A stretch of DNA of 64,000 nt from positions 3,224,001-3,288,000 of the forward strand of contig CADCXD010000004.1 in the NCBI GenBank assembly GCA_902806575.1. Reading direction: 5' to 3'. Made by a program: the position numbers and the translations under genes. Every line of letters starts with the position of its first letter. The first letter of the stretch is position 1. Source of the stretch: Jackrogersella multiformis (taxonomy: Eukaryota; Ascomycota; Sordariomycetes; Xylariales; Hypoxylaceae). The notes below the pieces were generated by a model that was not told where the DNA came from, ran no database searches, and saw only the letters and a program-made list of their open reading frames with translations. This document shows positions 34,773-47,429 of the stretch, piece by piece.

Positions 34773-37068
34773 GCGGTTGGGTGGGATCTTCTGCTAGTTG
34801 GCGTTCTGGCGTTTGCAATGACACGCGGGTATTTGTAAATGATTCACTGGCAGGTATGCTACCTTTTATACACGGAGTTATCCTCTGCAGGATGTTTGTG
34901 ACAGACGTGTTGTGGAAATTTATAACCCAGTCCGTACTTGGCTGCTCTGTATCTTATTAACTTCATTCAGGACTCTATAAAGTACTATGATGTGTCTCGG
35001 TAATTTAGATGATATCTAGTTGGTTATGCTTTATAAGTGATAGTACTAAAGATATGTATGTATAACCAGCAGAATGGATTGGTGGCTATCGATTTCACAT
35101 GCCAGTACAGTTTAGGTATTTTCATCTATCAACTTCGGTCACGTTTGATTCTTCAGAGTAAATGCAGACCGTCGTAATCATACTTTCTCCTGAATAACTA
35201 CTCTAAGGGATGTGAAATTTACATCATGAAATTGTCTTATTACTACGGCTTACACACGGTCTGCATTGATTATATCGCCTTTCTAGAAACAGGTAGAGAT
35301 TAACTAAACTTCCTATATTCTATCAGAAATACCGGCTACCTCGACGCTATGATGAGGATCAAGTTCTAACGGACATACATTACTCTTAGGCATACCTTGG
35401 CCTAGCTATTATAGATTTATAATTTAGGTGACTACTTAGAGGTGAGTCTTGGTTTCTCGTCGAAGTTAATTCTCTAATTGATATGATAAATACAGGTAGG
35501 TAGTGCTAGATTGATGCCAAATACCAATACAAGGATTTGGTAATGCATCTATCAAGATATGGAGATATCCAGAGTTGTACAAAGTCTTAATGTAGAGGGC
35601 GCTCGGACCACTCTATTTAACAAGGACCAAACCTGGGCTTGTGCTAGGTAAAACATTTATCCGAAATTAACGTCCAAGGTACCTCACCTCCTTAAGGGTA
35701 CCGGAAGGCTGGGTGCGCCTCATACCCTTTTTTGATCAAGCAACAACAACATGGCAATACCAAGCTCCGGTTCCGCCTTCATGGCGAAACCACTCCAGCA
35801 GCATACAATGCAGCTGCCCACTCCCCAGTATAGCCCCAAAGGAGGGGTCCTCGCAGATTGAGTCGAGTAACTCTCTGCCCCTGGGTCGACTAGGGGCGTG
35901 CTGGGTGGTAGCCAACTCAAAGCTCTGTTAAGCTTGAGCTCAGTATCAAGTTGGCGGAGGTGCTTTATTCTCAGACTCCAGGTTTGAGAAAGGAACGATA
36001 TAAAGTCAGGGCGGATCGTTCCAGGCACGCGGGAGTTCATCACGCGTGAACTCAATTCTTGTTAACTGGGATAGCAAAGCTTTTGAGGTCAACCGACGCT
36101 TTGATCCTCTAGATAGCTATAGCTAGACAAGGGGGGATATTGTCTAGGAATTGCTCGAAACAATATACTTTCAACGACTTCATTCAAAGTAAGGCATGCT
36201 CATAGTCTATATCGTCTTGAATTTCGACTAATTTGTGACTAGCAAAGCTCGTTGAGATCTAAGTTGGTGTCTAAGCAGGTTGCCGAGAAAGGGGCGAAGT
36301 GGACTGAATCCATTCCTTACCAAGCTGAACCATCGGCTCTTCGAGATAACCTCTCCGAGGCTATATCTTACCGAGACTCAGAAGCGTAAGCTGCTTATGA
36401 GACCCGGAACTACCTTAGAGTTTCGTGAAGCCGTCATTTTCCGGAGCTTTCTATTGTTACTTATACTCGCGGATCTTAAACTATCTGCTTGTTTATTTAT
36501 TTTCTTTTAGATCACACTTCCATTTTCCCATCTATTCACTCACTTTTCCCCTCACCGCTACCTTTATCACTACCTTCCTACTCTTTACTCTGCTCCCAAC
36601 CTCGCTACTTTGACTGAGAAAGGCAACTTGAGGGTTTGTCTTTTCCAACCTCGACTCTTGCAGTTCTACTATCTCTAAAGTGACTTGAAAGTCAGTAAGT
36701 TCTTCAACTGTGGCAATACCCCCGAGGCTTTTAGACAAACCTCAACAACAGCACAAACCATCCCAACCCTCACACCTTCAACATTGGCTACTCCTTTTGT
36801 CTTGCTAGTTCCTGAAAGCAAGTTATAGCCTCGCAGGCTCTCATCTGCGGGTTGCTAAGGATTCGCAATTGTCTTGATCGACAGTAAGTTTCCACCGGCT
36901 TCACTCTCTAGAGGGTGCCTGGTTCTCACCTGGAAATCATCTAAAGGATTGTTTTCTCTTGCCACAGCCTAGTCGGAAACACAATACCTTGTCCCCTAAA
37001 GTCGATCCTTGATCTCGTCCAATCACTTGAACCACAGTAACGAAGAAGCCGTTGGGTATTCGTTCACG
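34773..37068. other. Long intergenic region and 5' leader of the F-box gene
   Basis: About 2.3 kb without a convincing coding frame. The last 600 bp are pyrimidine-rich and contain a likely 5' UTR intron (36884-36967, GTAAGT to CCACAG), and perhaps another starting at about 36694, so the F-box transcript probably starts well upstream. A block at about 35640-36060 has mixed low-complexity sequence but no terminal repeats. Confidence 0.5.
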
Positions 37069-38281
37069 ATGTCATCCTTTGATACCTCGCCCTGCCTTGG
37101 TGGCCTCCCAGCCGAACTCATTCTCAAGATTATGGAGGCAATGACTCCCTCAACGCTCTCGGACTTTATCACGTCATGCAAGACATTCTTCGAACTCTTC
37201 GACAAGCACAAGCCCGCCGTCATGGCAAATATCCTCCAAGGTCTGCCCGAGTTCAATACTATCCTCTATCTACACACCGCCGACCAAGGTGAACTTCATC
37301 CGGATCGTATGCTCCGGCCCCGTACCGTTGATTTCGATACCGGATCAGGTATTATCAACTTGATGCGGGCAGATGCTACCCCGAACTTTGAAGTTCCCAA
37401 GTTCACATTCACGCTCCCCGATATCGAGGAACTCTTCCAGCTTGTGGCTGTGATTGACTGGTGGGTTGAACTGTACCCTAGACTCCGCTGGAGAGAGTCA
37501 CCTCTAGACCGCCGTTGCCTGCAAGCCAACGAGGAAGTCCGACTAAGAAAGGCAGTCGCACGTTGGTGGTTGTTTGCACACTACCACCATGGATTCGTCT
37601 ATTACTATCGCAACTTTCAACAACCTAGTAGATGGTCGAATGATACGAGACTCCAGCATATTCGACGCATGCCTACCAGCGAGATCTGCGAGTTGAGAGA
37701 TCTCTGGGGCATGGTGAAAGACTCGGTGAGCAAGGACCTCTGCTCATCTCCTGAGCGGGTTTGTCTCTGCAAGGTAAGTCTTACTCCTGAACCTGGATAA
37801 AATTTGAATGGTTTCACTGATCAGATTGTAGAATCCTGATGGTGTTGACCTTGTTCCTTGGGGAGCTGACGAAGGCTGTCGTCACGAGACGATCGTCAAT
37901 ACCTACATGAAGCTGGACCCCGACCAGCTAAAATATTATCTGACCGTCTTCACGAACTGGAAAAGGGACGTAACGGCTAGCACGATATCTAAGTGTTCGC
38001 GTGATTTCCGTCGCGATACCGAGACCTTGTCAATATCCCTCAACAAGGTCCTCCAGGAACGTGTGGCCGTGAAGGGTGCCAATGGACTGAGTAGTATTCC
38101 GCAATGTGGTATTGCGGATGAAGACAGGGCGAGCGAGCAAGATATCGCCCCATGCGTTGACGACGCCTGGCCAGACGGGCAAGTACCTTTAACCCCAGCC
38201 CAGATCGACGCTTTCCCACGCGACCCGACAGCAATAGTTCCTCGAGGCGACGACGGCACAGACGAATGTTGTCCGTACTAG
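37069..38281 (+). CDS. F-box-like protein
   Basis: Two exons, 37069-37773 and 37832-38281 (384 aa), joined in phase 0 (GTAAGT to TTGTAG). I chose ATG 37069 because the frame above it opens only with TTG. Residues about 10-50 read CLGGLPAELILKIMEAMTPS followed by a helix with a Cys-Lys pair, the pattern of an F-box, which would link substrates to an SCF ubiquitin ligase through Skp1. The rest is a fungal-type, mostly helical region rich in Trp and Tyr (WWVELYPRLRWRE, RWWLFAHYHHGF), common in large F-box-like families of Pezizomycotina with unknown targets. The C-terminal 60 residues are acidic and disordered. Confidence 0.8.
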
Positions 38282-40520
38282 GTACGCGGTTACGACCGTC
38301 GCTGCCGCTCATGCAGACAGCTTATCACCGGGTCTCGAGGTGAACGTGTCCCTTGGCGAATGACCCACATGGACTCTCCCCTCCCCCTCACCCTCCCATT
38401 CCCATTCCCATAAGTCACAATCAGACGTCTGCCATCTAGCCGTCTGAGGGGTAGGTTGGAAGTTGGCACCGCGGTGCTATCCGAGTATATCAGCATTTTC
38501 GTACGAATGTATGCGCCTAGTCCTCTCTCTTCCAAGCTATTGCGGGAAACGAGCAGCTAAGGGCCTAGGTGCTATTTGTGTTTGCTTTTTGCAGTACGAT
38601 GGCTGTCGGTTAGCAACCACTAGGCGTGGAGGCTGGTGTTGGATCATTGTATAAGTTTCATGTCTTCTCGAGGTTTTTCTTTCTTACTAGCTGTGGCAGA
38701 TGGCGCTTTTCCTTGCTCTTACTGGCCACACACTAATATTCTCCCTGATTTCCTTTTCTCTGTGTATTTTAGTGATGCGCCGCTTTTCCTTTTCATCTAC
38801 AAGCAGCACGCTGAGGTACGTCGAGCCTTTCTCGTAGGTAGACAGATAGACTAGACACTGCTGTTACATGTAGGTTATTATCGTAATACATAATTTTTCC
38901 TTGTAGGTTTGGCTACAGGCTCTCGAGCCTGCCATAGGTCCTGTGGGTTTTATATGTGACTCCGTTGTTTGAAGTGCTGCTTAAATCGTAATGGATGTCG
39001 GTGGATATTATTCCATAACATGCATCTACCGAGATGCTTGGATACCTATCAAGACCTCGTGCTTTCTACATATTAAATACCTTGGTACTGGAAGCAACTA
39101 ATAATACAATAAGCAAGTAACTTCTGCCTGTCTAATTACCTATAGGTTAAATATTTGAGTTGATAGAACGGGATACCTCTAGGAACCAGATAGGTACCTA
39201 TCTAAGGTAAGGGCAGCCAAGATAGTGGTTGCTACAACTAAGAGTCTAAGACATCAAAATATCAGCTGTTTACCTAGGTACCTTGATGAAAACAGCCGCA
39301 CATAACATAATTAAATAGGGAAAAAACTGTATATCATCTAAGAAACATTAAATATCATTAAATGTCATTTTTAGTTAATAATTAGATAGTTTACGCGTCA
39401 AAAATGAGTAATGAAGTTTGAAGTACCTTGCCTGTAGTACATCCATTCTACCCAGCGACGGCGGGGTTATCCGGGTCCGATAGGCCGCGTCCCAGTTGAA
39501 CTCATTACTCGCTAAAAAGATTACCTTAGTGGCCTAACCTTAAGCAGTTTACACCTGCATACCTTCTACTCTACCTATGCCTACCTACTACCTACTACCT
39601 ACTACTTACTACCTAGAACAGCAACAACCTTAGTTAATTATTCCACACCAAACCGAGCACGCCTATGCCGCCCGTAAGATCACCAGGTTCCATTAGCGAT
39701 TCTTTAGTAAAGGTATTCGGTAGTTTGAAATACTCTCGGTACTTAGCCCTCATTTGATATACCTACCATATCCTTCGTCCGTCGACTTGAGGAGGTTGGA
39801 CTCGCATGATCATTGAGCCATCGACGTTTAACTACGTGTAAGTATACCATTCCCATATCTTCTTTTTTTGAGATTTATTTTATTATAAAAAAAGGATTAA
39901 GGGAATTTAATGAACAGCGAGCCTTTCATGTACGAAGACGCGAAGGTGTTAAATTGTGAAACCACCCCTCGAATCTATCGAGGTTGAGGTTGCTGATGAA
40001 CAGTTCATCGAGTTGATATCGACTCAAGTTGTTGTGTTTATGAGTTCGGATATCAGAGCTTCTGATCAATTATAGATGCGTCTCGTAGACGTGCCTAATA
40101 ACGGCTAATGTTCCTTTCAAGTGGAATTTCCACGGCTCTACATTTATTTACCTTGCCGGCTATAGCTAACATACTCCTAAGACATTCTACCATTAACGTC
40201 TTGTTGCCCTGGGATTCCTTTGGCGGCATATATCACAATCGTCTGTGGGCATGCGAATTATCAATATTCCTAAGGCATCTCCTAAGTCATCTGGATCGTC
40301 GCGTATTTACCAGGCATAAACTAGATCGTATTAACCGGCTAAGGCACTGCCTATAATAATAACACTAGCTAGTGTCATAGCTGCCATAGCTGCCATAGTG
40401 AATACTCGACGATCAGCTCATATCGAGTGACGGCAGCATTGATACCTCACGCCTGATAGGCACCACTTGGAATTTGCCGGATAGAAGGTGGCCCCTTCTA
40501 TTCGGCCGTATCTGATCATC
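38282..40520. other. Intergenic region upstream of HDA1
   Basis: About 2.2 kb with no convincing gene. TACCTAGGTA-type motifs recur at about 39185-39285, and a CTACCTACTACCTACTAC tract lies at 39580-39610. A CATAGCTGC repeat is at about 40375-40395. Confidence 0.5.
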
Positions 40521-42882
40521 ATGGAGGGTGAGGACCACGCTATGACGGACGCGCCTAATGGGTTTAACGAATCCCATGTTGTTCCAGCACCTAGAAGGGA
40601 AGACGGTGATGATTCTACTAATAATGGTATGAATGTCGACGCGGATGAGAGCGATGCGTCTAGTGACACCGATAAAATAATCAGATCTATGCAGCGGCGA
40701 GGAATGCTCCCCACTGGCTGCTGTTACGATGACAGGATGAAGCTTCATGCAAATGCCGATTTTGGCCCCTCACCTCATCATCCAGAAGACCCGAGACGGA
40801 TTGAAGAGATCATGAAGATGTTTAAGAAAGGCGGACTCGTTTTTACAGGTCCCGACTCTGAACTTCTTGACATCCTTAAAGAGACCCCGACTAAGTATAT
40901 GTGGAGAATCCCAGCTCGTCCGGCGACGAAGCAGGAGATCTGTGCGGTACATACACCAAGACATTACGATTGGGTCCAAAACCTCTCTGAGATGTCGACG
41001 AGAGACCTGAGAGTGCTTAGCCATAGTCTAGATCAAGGCAGAGCCTCTCTCTATGTAGGCGGTATGTCCTATGAAGCCGCATTGCTTGCCGCGGGAGGCT
41101 GCGTGGAAACGTGCAAGAATGTCGCCGCCGGCAAAGTCAAGAATGCCTTCGCTATCATTCGCCCACCAGGGCATCACGCCGAGTATGATACGCCTATGGG
41201 ATTTTGTCTATTCAACAACGTTCCTATCGGTGCAAAGGTCTGCCAGAACGAATATCCGGACACTTGCCGCAAGATTCTCATCTTGGACTGGGATGTTCAT
41301 CACGGAAACGGCGTACAAAACATGTTCTACGAGGATCCAAACATCCTCTACATATCTCTTCACGTATATGACAACGGCAATTTCTACCCGGGAAAACCAG
41401 ACAACCCTATGATACCCGACGGAGACTTAGACAAAGTCGGCGAAGGTCCGGGCCAAGGGAAGAACGTCAATATTGCCTGGCCATCTCAGGGCATGGGCGA
41501 CGGCGAGTACCTAGCCGCTTTTCAGAAGATTGTCATGCCGATCGCCCACGAGTTCAATCCGGATATGGTTATTATTTCCGCCGGCTTCGATGCGGCCGAT
41601 GGTGACGAGCTAGGTGGATGTTTCGTCACACCACCTTGCTACGCCCACATGACACATATGTTAATGTCTCTCGCTGGTGGAAAGGTAGCTGTATGCCTCG
41701 AAGGAGGCTATAACTTGAAAGCGATTTCCCATTCGGCTCTAGCCGTTGCCCAAACACTTATGGGAGAACCGCCACCGCAGATGAAGATACCGCCCCTCAA
41801 CAGGGAGGCTGCGAAGCTCCTGGCTAAGGTCCAAGCTGCTCAAGCCCCCTATTGGGAATGCATGCGTCCTGGAATAATCGACGTCCAGGACCTCGGCGAC
41901 AAAACGTCCCGCCTACACGATGTCATTCGAGGCTACCAGCGACAAGCATTGTCCGAGAAGTATTCCATGATACCCCTGTTCATCCAAAGAGAGGTCCTCT
42001 ACAAATCATTTGAGAATCAGGTTCTCGTCACGCCGGGACTACAAGCCAAGAGAAAAATCGTATTCGTTATTCACGATCCGTAAGCGCACCCTACTAAGTT
42101 TATATTGTGTCACTACTAACGAATAATTTAGCCCCGAGTTGAAAGTGATGCCAGATATCGTCGACAATACGGTTGATCCTCATAACGGGTTTATAGTAAG
42201 TATACCCTGGTAGCTTCTAGTATTTAAGGACAAGTCCTAACCAATAATAGTTGGATGGTGTCATGTCATACATCGACTGGGCACATAAGAACGACTTTGG
42301 TATCCTAGATGTCAACATCCCACACTACATCACGCACCCCGAGGATACCGATTCGTATACTCCCCGGGCGGATGAGAAGACGCTGCAACGCCAGATTCAG
42401 GAGCTAGTATGCTACATCTGGGATAACTATCTCCAGCTCTACAACGTGGATGATTTGTTCATCCTGGGTTTAGGCGATGCCAACTTGGGAGTCAAGGTGC
42501 TCCTAACTAATCGAGGTATAGATATATCGTAACCTATAAACCGATTCTTAGTACTGACAACGCGGTAGATTGCAAGAGTCGGATCGCTGGCGTGATCAAC
42601 TTCGTAACGGGAAGCCTACGACCGGTCAAATCCGAAACGGACCCGGACCTATCGAGCTGGTACAAGCAGAACTCGCTCATATACGTTACCAACGACCACG
42701 CATGCTGGGGCAATGCCGACCTAGCGAAGAAAGTACTGAAGAAACGCTTCGGGGGCGTGAAGAAGAGTCCTCAAGTCGGGCTGAACCGCATGATGGAGGC
42801 GCATGCGAAGGAGGCTTTCCAGTTTATCACCGACAGGGTCGAGCAGGGCAAAAGTGGTAATACTACTGAGGACGAGAAGTGA
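40521..42882 (+). CDS. hda1: Class II histone deacetylase HDA1 with Arb2 domain
   Basis: Four exons, 40521-42079, 42132-42195, 42251-42515 and 42569-42882 (733 aa). The deacetylase domain spans about residues 65-415 with its active site intact: RPPGHHAEYD (about 213-222), DWDVHHGNG (about 255-263), SAGFDAADGDELGG (about 353) and LEGGYN (about 394), supplying the zinc ligands, the catalytic His pair and Tyr. The C-terminal part from about residue 500 is an Arb2-like domain, ending ITDRVEQ. This architecture is that of yeast Hda1, Aspergillus HdaA and fission yeast Clr3. The enzyme removes acetyl groups from histones H3/H2B and silences subtelomeric and secondary-metabolite genes. Confidence 0.96.
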
Positions 42883-43747
42883 AGCTCGGGGGTGATGATT
42901 CGGGGACGATGATGATTCGGTGAGTTGAGTTTTGAGCAGAGCCAGTTGTATATACCAGAAGCAGGTGCGAGACGCGTAGGAGGTGTAGGGCGCGTGCTTA
43001 TCTACCTCCACGAGGGTATCTACCTCCACAGGGGAGTGGTAACCCGTTTGCCCCGGTAGGGAAAGATTCTGCTGCATTGTGTTGTAAGGCAGTTACCCAA
43101 TATGCCTGTAATTTCCGACATTTTTACCTTTCGTCAAGTCGTTGTTGCTGTGGAAGAGAGCCCGCCATAACCATAACACACAACCACGACCGCGAACGCG
43201 AACGCGAACGTGAATGTGGCTGTGATCGTGACTAGTTGAGTTGTATCTGCACGCGTTCAACGTTCTACGTTCTACCTACCTACACAGGTACTTACTTTAC
43301 ATTTCTTGAACTTCGAGCAGTAGCCAGAGAATTTATTTCTTTTCCTTTTTTCTTCAACGGAAAACATTAACCCACCCACGACCTCGTTAGTTGTGTTCAT
43401 CCATCTCTTCCACCACCCGTCTTATTTATTCACATTCACTACTACGTCTTTACTACTACTACATCTGTAGTATTATCCCATACCATATACTTTTGTTCAA
43501 TCGATGCTACTATCCCATCGATACTACCATTCAATAAATACTACTGATACATTGTTCTACTACTAGGTACATTAAAACTACTTCATCGTCACGATACCTT
43601 CGCTAACATTTATATTACTAGATCAACGCCCTAGGGTTAATCAAATTGGACCCTGGGCTAGGTACCTGGAAGCTACGTACCTAGGTACCTAAAAGGAGTG
43701 GATAGGGAGATCGTATTTCCGTTATCAGCATCATTCCATTGGCCAAG
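42883..43747. other. Intergenic region with long 5' leader
   Basis: Contains a CGCGAACG tandem tract at about 43190-43212, many ACTACT/TACTAC stretches at 43440-43570, and a TACCTAGGTACC palindrome at about 43655-43692, just before the SR protein start. No gene was seen. Confidence 0.5.
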
Positions 43748-46028
43748 ATGGATTCTTCGCGGGGCTACAGGGGAGACAGGGGAGACGGGTACGGCGCTAG
43801 GGAGGGCGCTAGGAACGGCGCTAGGAACCGTGCATCTCGTTCATCTCGTTCATCTCGTAGCCGTCGAAACTCTCGTCGCTTTTCTCTTGCAAGTCGCGAG
43901 TATCAGAATCCCAACCAGGATCCCATTCAGATTCAGCACAATCAACTTCAACTTCAACATCGACTACACCCCGAGAATATCGAACACCTACCTCCACGTC
44001 CATCCTATCCACCTCCACGCCCATACTATCCACCTCCGCCACCTCCTCCATCGACTGCAGCCCGGACTGAAAATCCCCTAGAAGCATTCGGAGCTATCTA
44101 CTCTTTTCCAGAGCTAGACTTCTTCGCTTCCAATCCTCCTGCTGGTTCTTCTCGGGAGCACTCTTTGCCTTCGCTGCCAGTCCATCCCGATAGAATCTCT
44201 CGGATCCTTGGTCCCGGCGAAGACCAACACACCTACCATCCTCCTTTAATGGACCGCGACGCGCGAAGTAGGAGGTAATTATTCCGATTTTTTATTTATC
44301 ATTTATTTTTTATTTTTTATCTTGCCTATTATCATCGAGAGATAGGGGTTGGTAGCTTAGTCGCGCCAACCTGATCTTCATAACCTATTGTGAAGCCCTA
44401 TTAAGAAGCCAATGAGACGGACCAAATAAATATAAGCTAACCATATATTCCTTCTCTCCAGATACGACGACGGCGAAGTCACCAGATATGGCGCTGGTGA
44501 GTCGTACCGACCGTTCAATTCGAACCGCTCTCCTCGCCGGGCTAGAAGTCCTCCGAGGGGCCGTAGTCCCCCACCCATTCTAGACAGCGACCGTTACATC
44601 CCTGGCCGTTCCCCACGACGACGCTCGCGAAGTGCAGACCGTTACCGCCGTGAACCCTCTAGAGAGAGGCGAGACGCCAGAGAGATGGGGGGTGACAGCT
44701 GGAGACGACGAGATAGAAGCCGTAGTCTTCGTAGGAGCCCTCCACGACGATCTCCTCCGAGACGCAGTCCACCTCGAAGAAGTCCACCGCGCAGGTTCTC
44801 ACCGAGACGGGATGATAGAGATCGACCGCGATCTCCTAGAAGGGGCTTCGAGTCAAGGTTCCAACCACCACTCCAGAATGACAGCCCTAACTACATGCCC
44901 CTAACAAGTCTTGCGTATAGACGAAGATCTAGATCTCCCTTCGAGAGAGATCGTGGCCGGGAGAGATCGCCGCCGAGACGTTCACCACCACCACCCGCCC
45001 AGAGAGCCAGTACCTACAGAGCCCGCTCTCGTAGCCCGGATCGACGAGATGATCGCTACGGCCCTTCGTACAGTAGACGTCCTTCACCACCTCGCGATTC
45101 TGCGATATCTTCTGCGATTCCGTCTCGAGACACCTCTCGTAGATCGTCACCGCACCCTCTTCCCCTTCGCCGAGACGACCGTTCGCACCCCGAATCCCCG
45201 ATTCCCTCGAGACCTTTGTCTAGATCCTCGCATGGTGGCATTCCAATCAGAGACAGAAGCCCCCAAGGAACCCCTAAGGAACCTTTAGCTCCCCCGCGAT
45301 CTCCCCCGCGTGGCCCTGCCGCTCTACGAGCACCTCCTACGGGTCCCCGAGATTCTCGCAGTTACGGGAGCCAATCTAGTGGAGCAATAGGCCCGCCTCC
45401 TAGACCAGCTCCAACTGTTCCTGCAGCATCGGGTCGATCAGACATCAGCCCCGGTGCTCCACCGTCGGGCCCCCGAGGCTATATCGCATCTCGAGGAGGT
45501 ACCTACGGTCGTGGCGGCCGAGGAGGACCTAGCTGGGGCAGTTCGATCCAGAGCCGCAACCTGCCCCCCGTTACAGGCCCAGCCTCCGCATCAGCAGCAA
45601 CAGGTTCCAGCAGCATCCCCACAGGCCCGCGCGCAAGCTCGTCATCGCAATCGGTCCCCTCGACCCCAGTCAACCAGTCGAAGCCATTCAACCCGCCCAA
45701 GGGCCCGGCGGCCGAGAGCAACCGACCGAGCCTGGCGCAGCAGCTGCTGTCGACGCTGCCGCCGATCATCCCGGGCGGCAAGATGGACCCGCAGCACGTG
45801 CAGATGACGACGGGGGTGATGCCGGAGCTGCAGGCGCACTACGCGCAGCTCAAGGAGGAGGAGGAGAAGATCCGCGCGGAGAAGTACGTCAAGGAGGAGA
45901 GGCTGCGCAAGAGCCTCGCGCTCTGGGACAAGATGGAGCGAGAGGCCAAGATTCTCGATCTCCGCCTCGAGCTCAGCGAGAATCTTGTTAAGAAGTTCGC
46001 CGGCGAGGGCGTGGGGGGCGCTTTTTAA
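43748..46028 (+). CDS. Serine/arginine-rich repetitive protein
   Basis: Two exons, 43748-44274 and 44462-46028 (697 aa); the 187-nt intron has a GCTAAC branch and CTCTCCAG acceptor. The N-terminal 60 residues are Arg/Ser-rich, followed by a polyproline run. Residues about 195-430 are dense in RS, SPPRR and RSPP repeats, as in SRRM-type and other splicing-speckle proteins. Residues about 450-560 are Gly/Pro/Ser-rich with RGG-like elements. The last 90 residues form a charged coiled coil (KEEEEKIRAEKYVKEERLR) that looks conserved. A nuclear role in pre-mRNA processing is inferred from composition; no RRM is present, so a specific orthologue is not named. Confidence 0.8.
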
Positions 46029-47429
46029 TAAGGGGGATAGGGAAAAGCGGAGTACAGAGGGGAGGGAGTGAAGAAGTAAGGATGAGATGAGAGGAGCGAT
46101 AGTTGAGCTATTGAAGCTTTTCTAAGGTCCGTTCCTAGTGCGTGGTTGCCTGCTCTATTGTATCGAGGAGGCAACGAGAAAAGGTGGCGATGTGTTCTGA
46201 GAGAACGAGGTAGTTTGATCACAGTGAGATTCGAGCGGCCCTTCGATCGCCCTCTGAGTTGTGCTCGATGCGCGAGTGCGATGCCGCTCGAAGGGGGTGG
46301 GAGTCTGTTTTCTGTCAATCTGTCTCCAGGGATGATTCTCAAGAGACAAACTTCCACCCGCCGCATCTTGCGCTTTGCGCTTTGCGTTTCGCGTCGGTGG
46401 TAGCAGGGCGTCACGCGTTTATGCATCTACGGATGTATAGGTAATAGGAGTAGGTGTAGGTGTCAGGGAATAGGAAAGGGAAGGAACTGAACTGAATTGA
46501 ACTGAACTACATGGAATTCGCATTGGCTATGGGCTCTGTTTGGCACTACTACTACTACTACTACTACTACTACCTTGCCCTGCTTTGCCTTGTCTTGTCT
46601 TGTTGGCTTATCTTGTACGCGTCTTGTTGCTGTCGCTGCGTCTTGACCTGGTCTGTCGTCTAGGTAGCTACAGATGCAGATGCAGATACTGATACTGATA
46701 CTGTGTCTTGCAGCTCGCATGCATCCTCCTCGTCTTAGCTCATAGGTTCGAGGGGCACGGCGCGCGGGATGATACCAATATAAATCGATTATCTTCTGTC
46801 CTTCTGTTCTGACAATATGTATGTGCATGGATTTTTGGCGTGGGGTTGGGTTGGTGATGTTCTGACATTATAACTTGCTGATATGCTGATATGAAGTTCT
46901 TGCTAGTAAGGTTTTTTTACTTTGCTGGTGAGGATGAGGGTGAAGGTGAGGGTATGTCGTTTTGGTGAGCTGAGCTCGGCATACACACACACACACATTC
47001 ATACATAACTCTTCAAACTTTCCTCTTAAGCTTACGATTACTTGCTTCTATTTGGACTAGGCATGGTTATCGAGGAGGAAAGTTTTCAGGTCTAAGTTGT
47101 AGGTCCGGTGTCGAAAAGGAGACTTCAACACGGCAAGGTAGGGTAGGTTATCAATGTACTGGATATAGTAGTTGGACGTGCGTAATTAGTAATTAGGTAG
47201 TAAATAGCAAGTAACAAGCAACGGTAAGCAGGAAAGTAGAGGTATAGCACTACCTACCTATCATTGATTTCGCAACAGTAGTTACAGGAAGACCGCATGA
47301 TGATCGAGAAGCGTCTCTATTAAGTTGGTTCCTTGGAAAGATCAGGGGGATGTCCTAACTTTTACACTTATACTACACAGGTACCTGAGGTGCCTAGGTA
47401 GATATATATATCCCAATATATACGTCGAA
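46029..47429. other. Convergent intergenic region with simple repeats
   Basis: 3' flanks of the SR protein gene and the TilS gene. Includes the ACT tract at 46545-46573, GATGCA/GATACT tandem hexamers at 46674-46702 and a CA run at about 46982-46997. No gene was seen. Confidence 0.6.
46545..46573 (+). repeat. (ACT)n microsatellite
   Basis: Nearly ten perfect tandem ACT units in non-coding sequence between convergent genes. Confidence 0.9.

Noticed and set aside
44632..45288. Two plus-strand frames inside the SR protein gene
   Set aside because: Out-of-frame readings of the Arg/Ser repeats.
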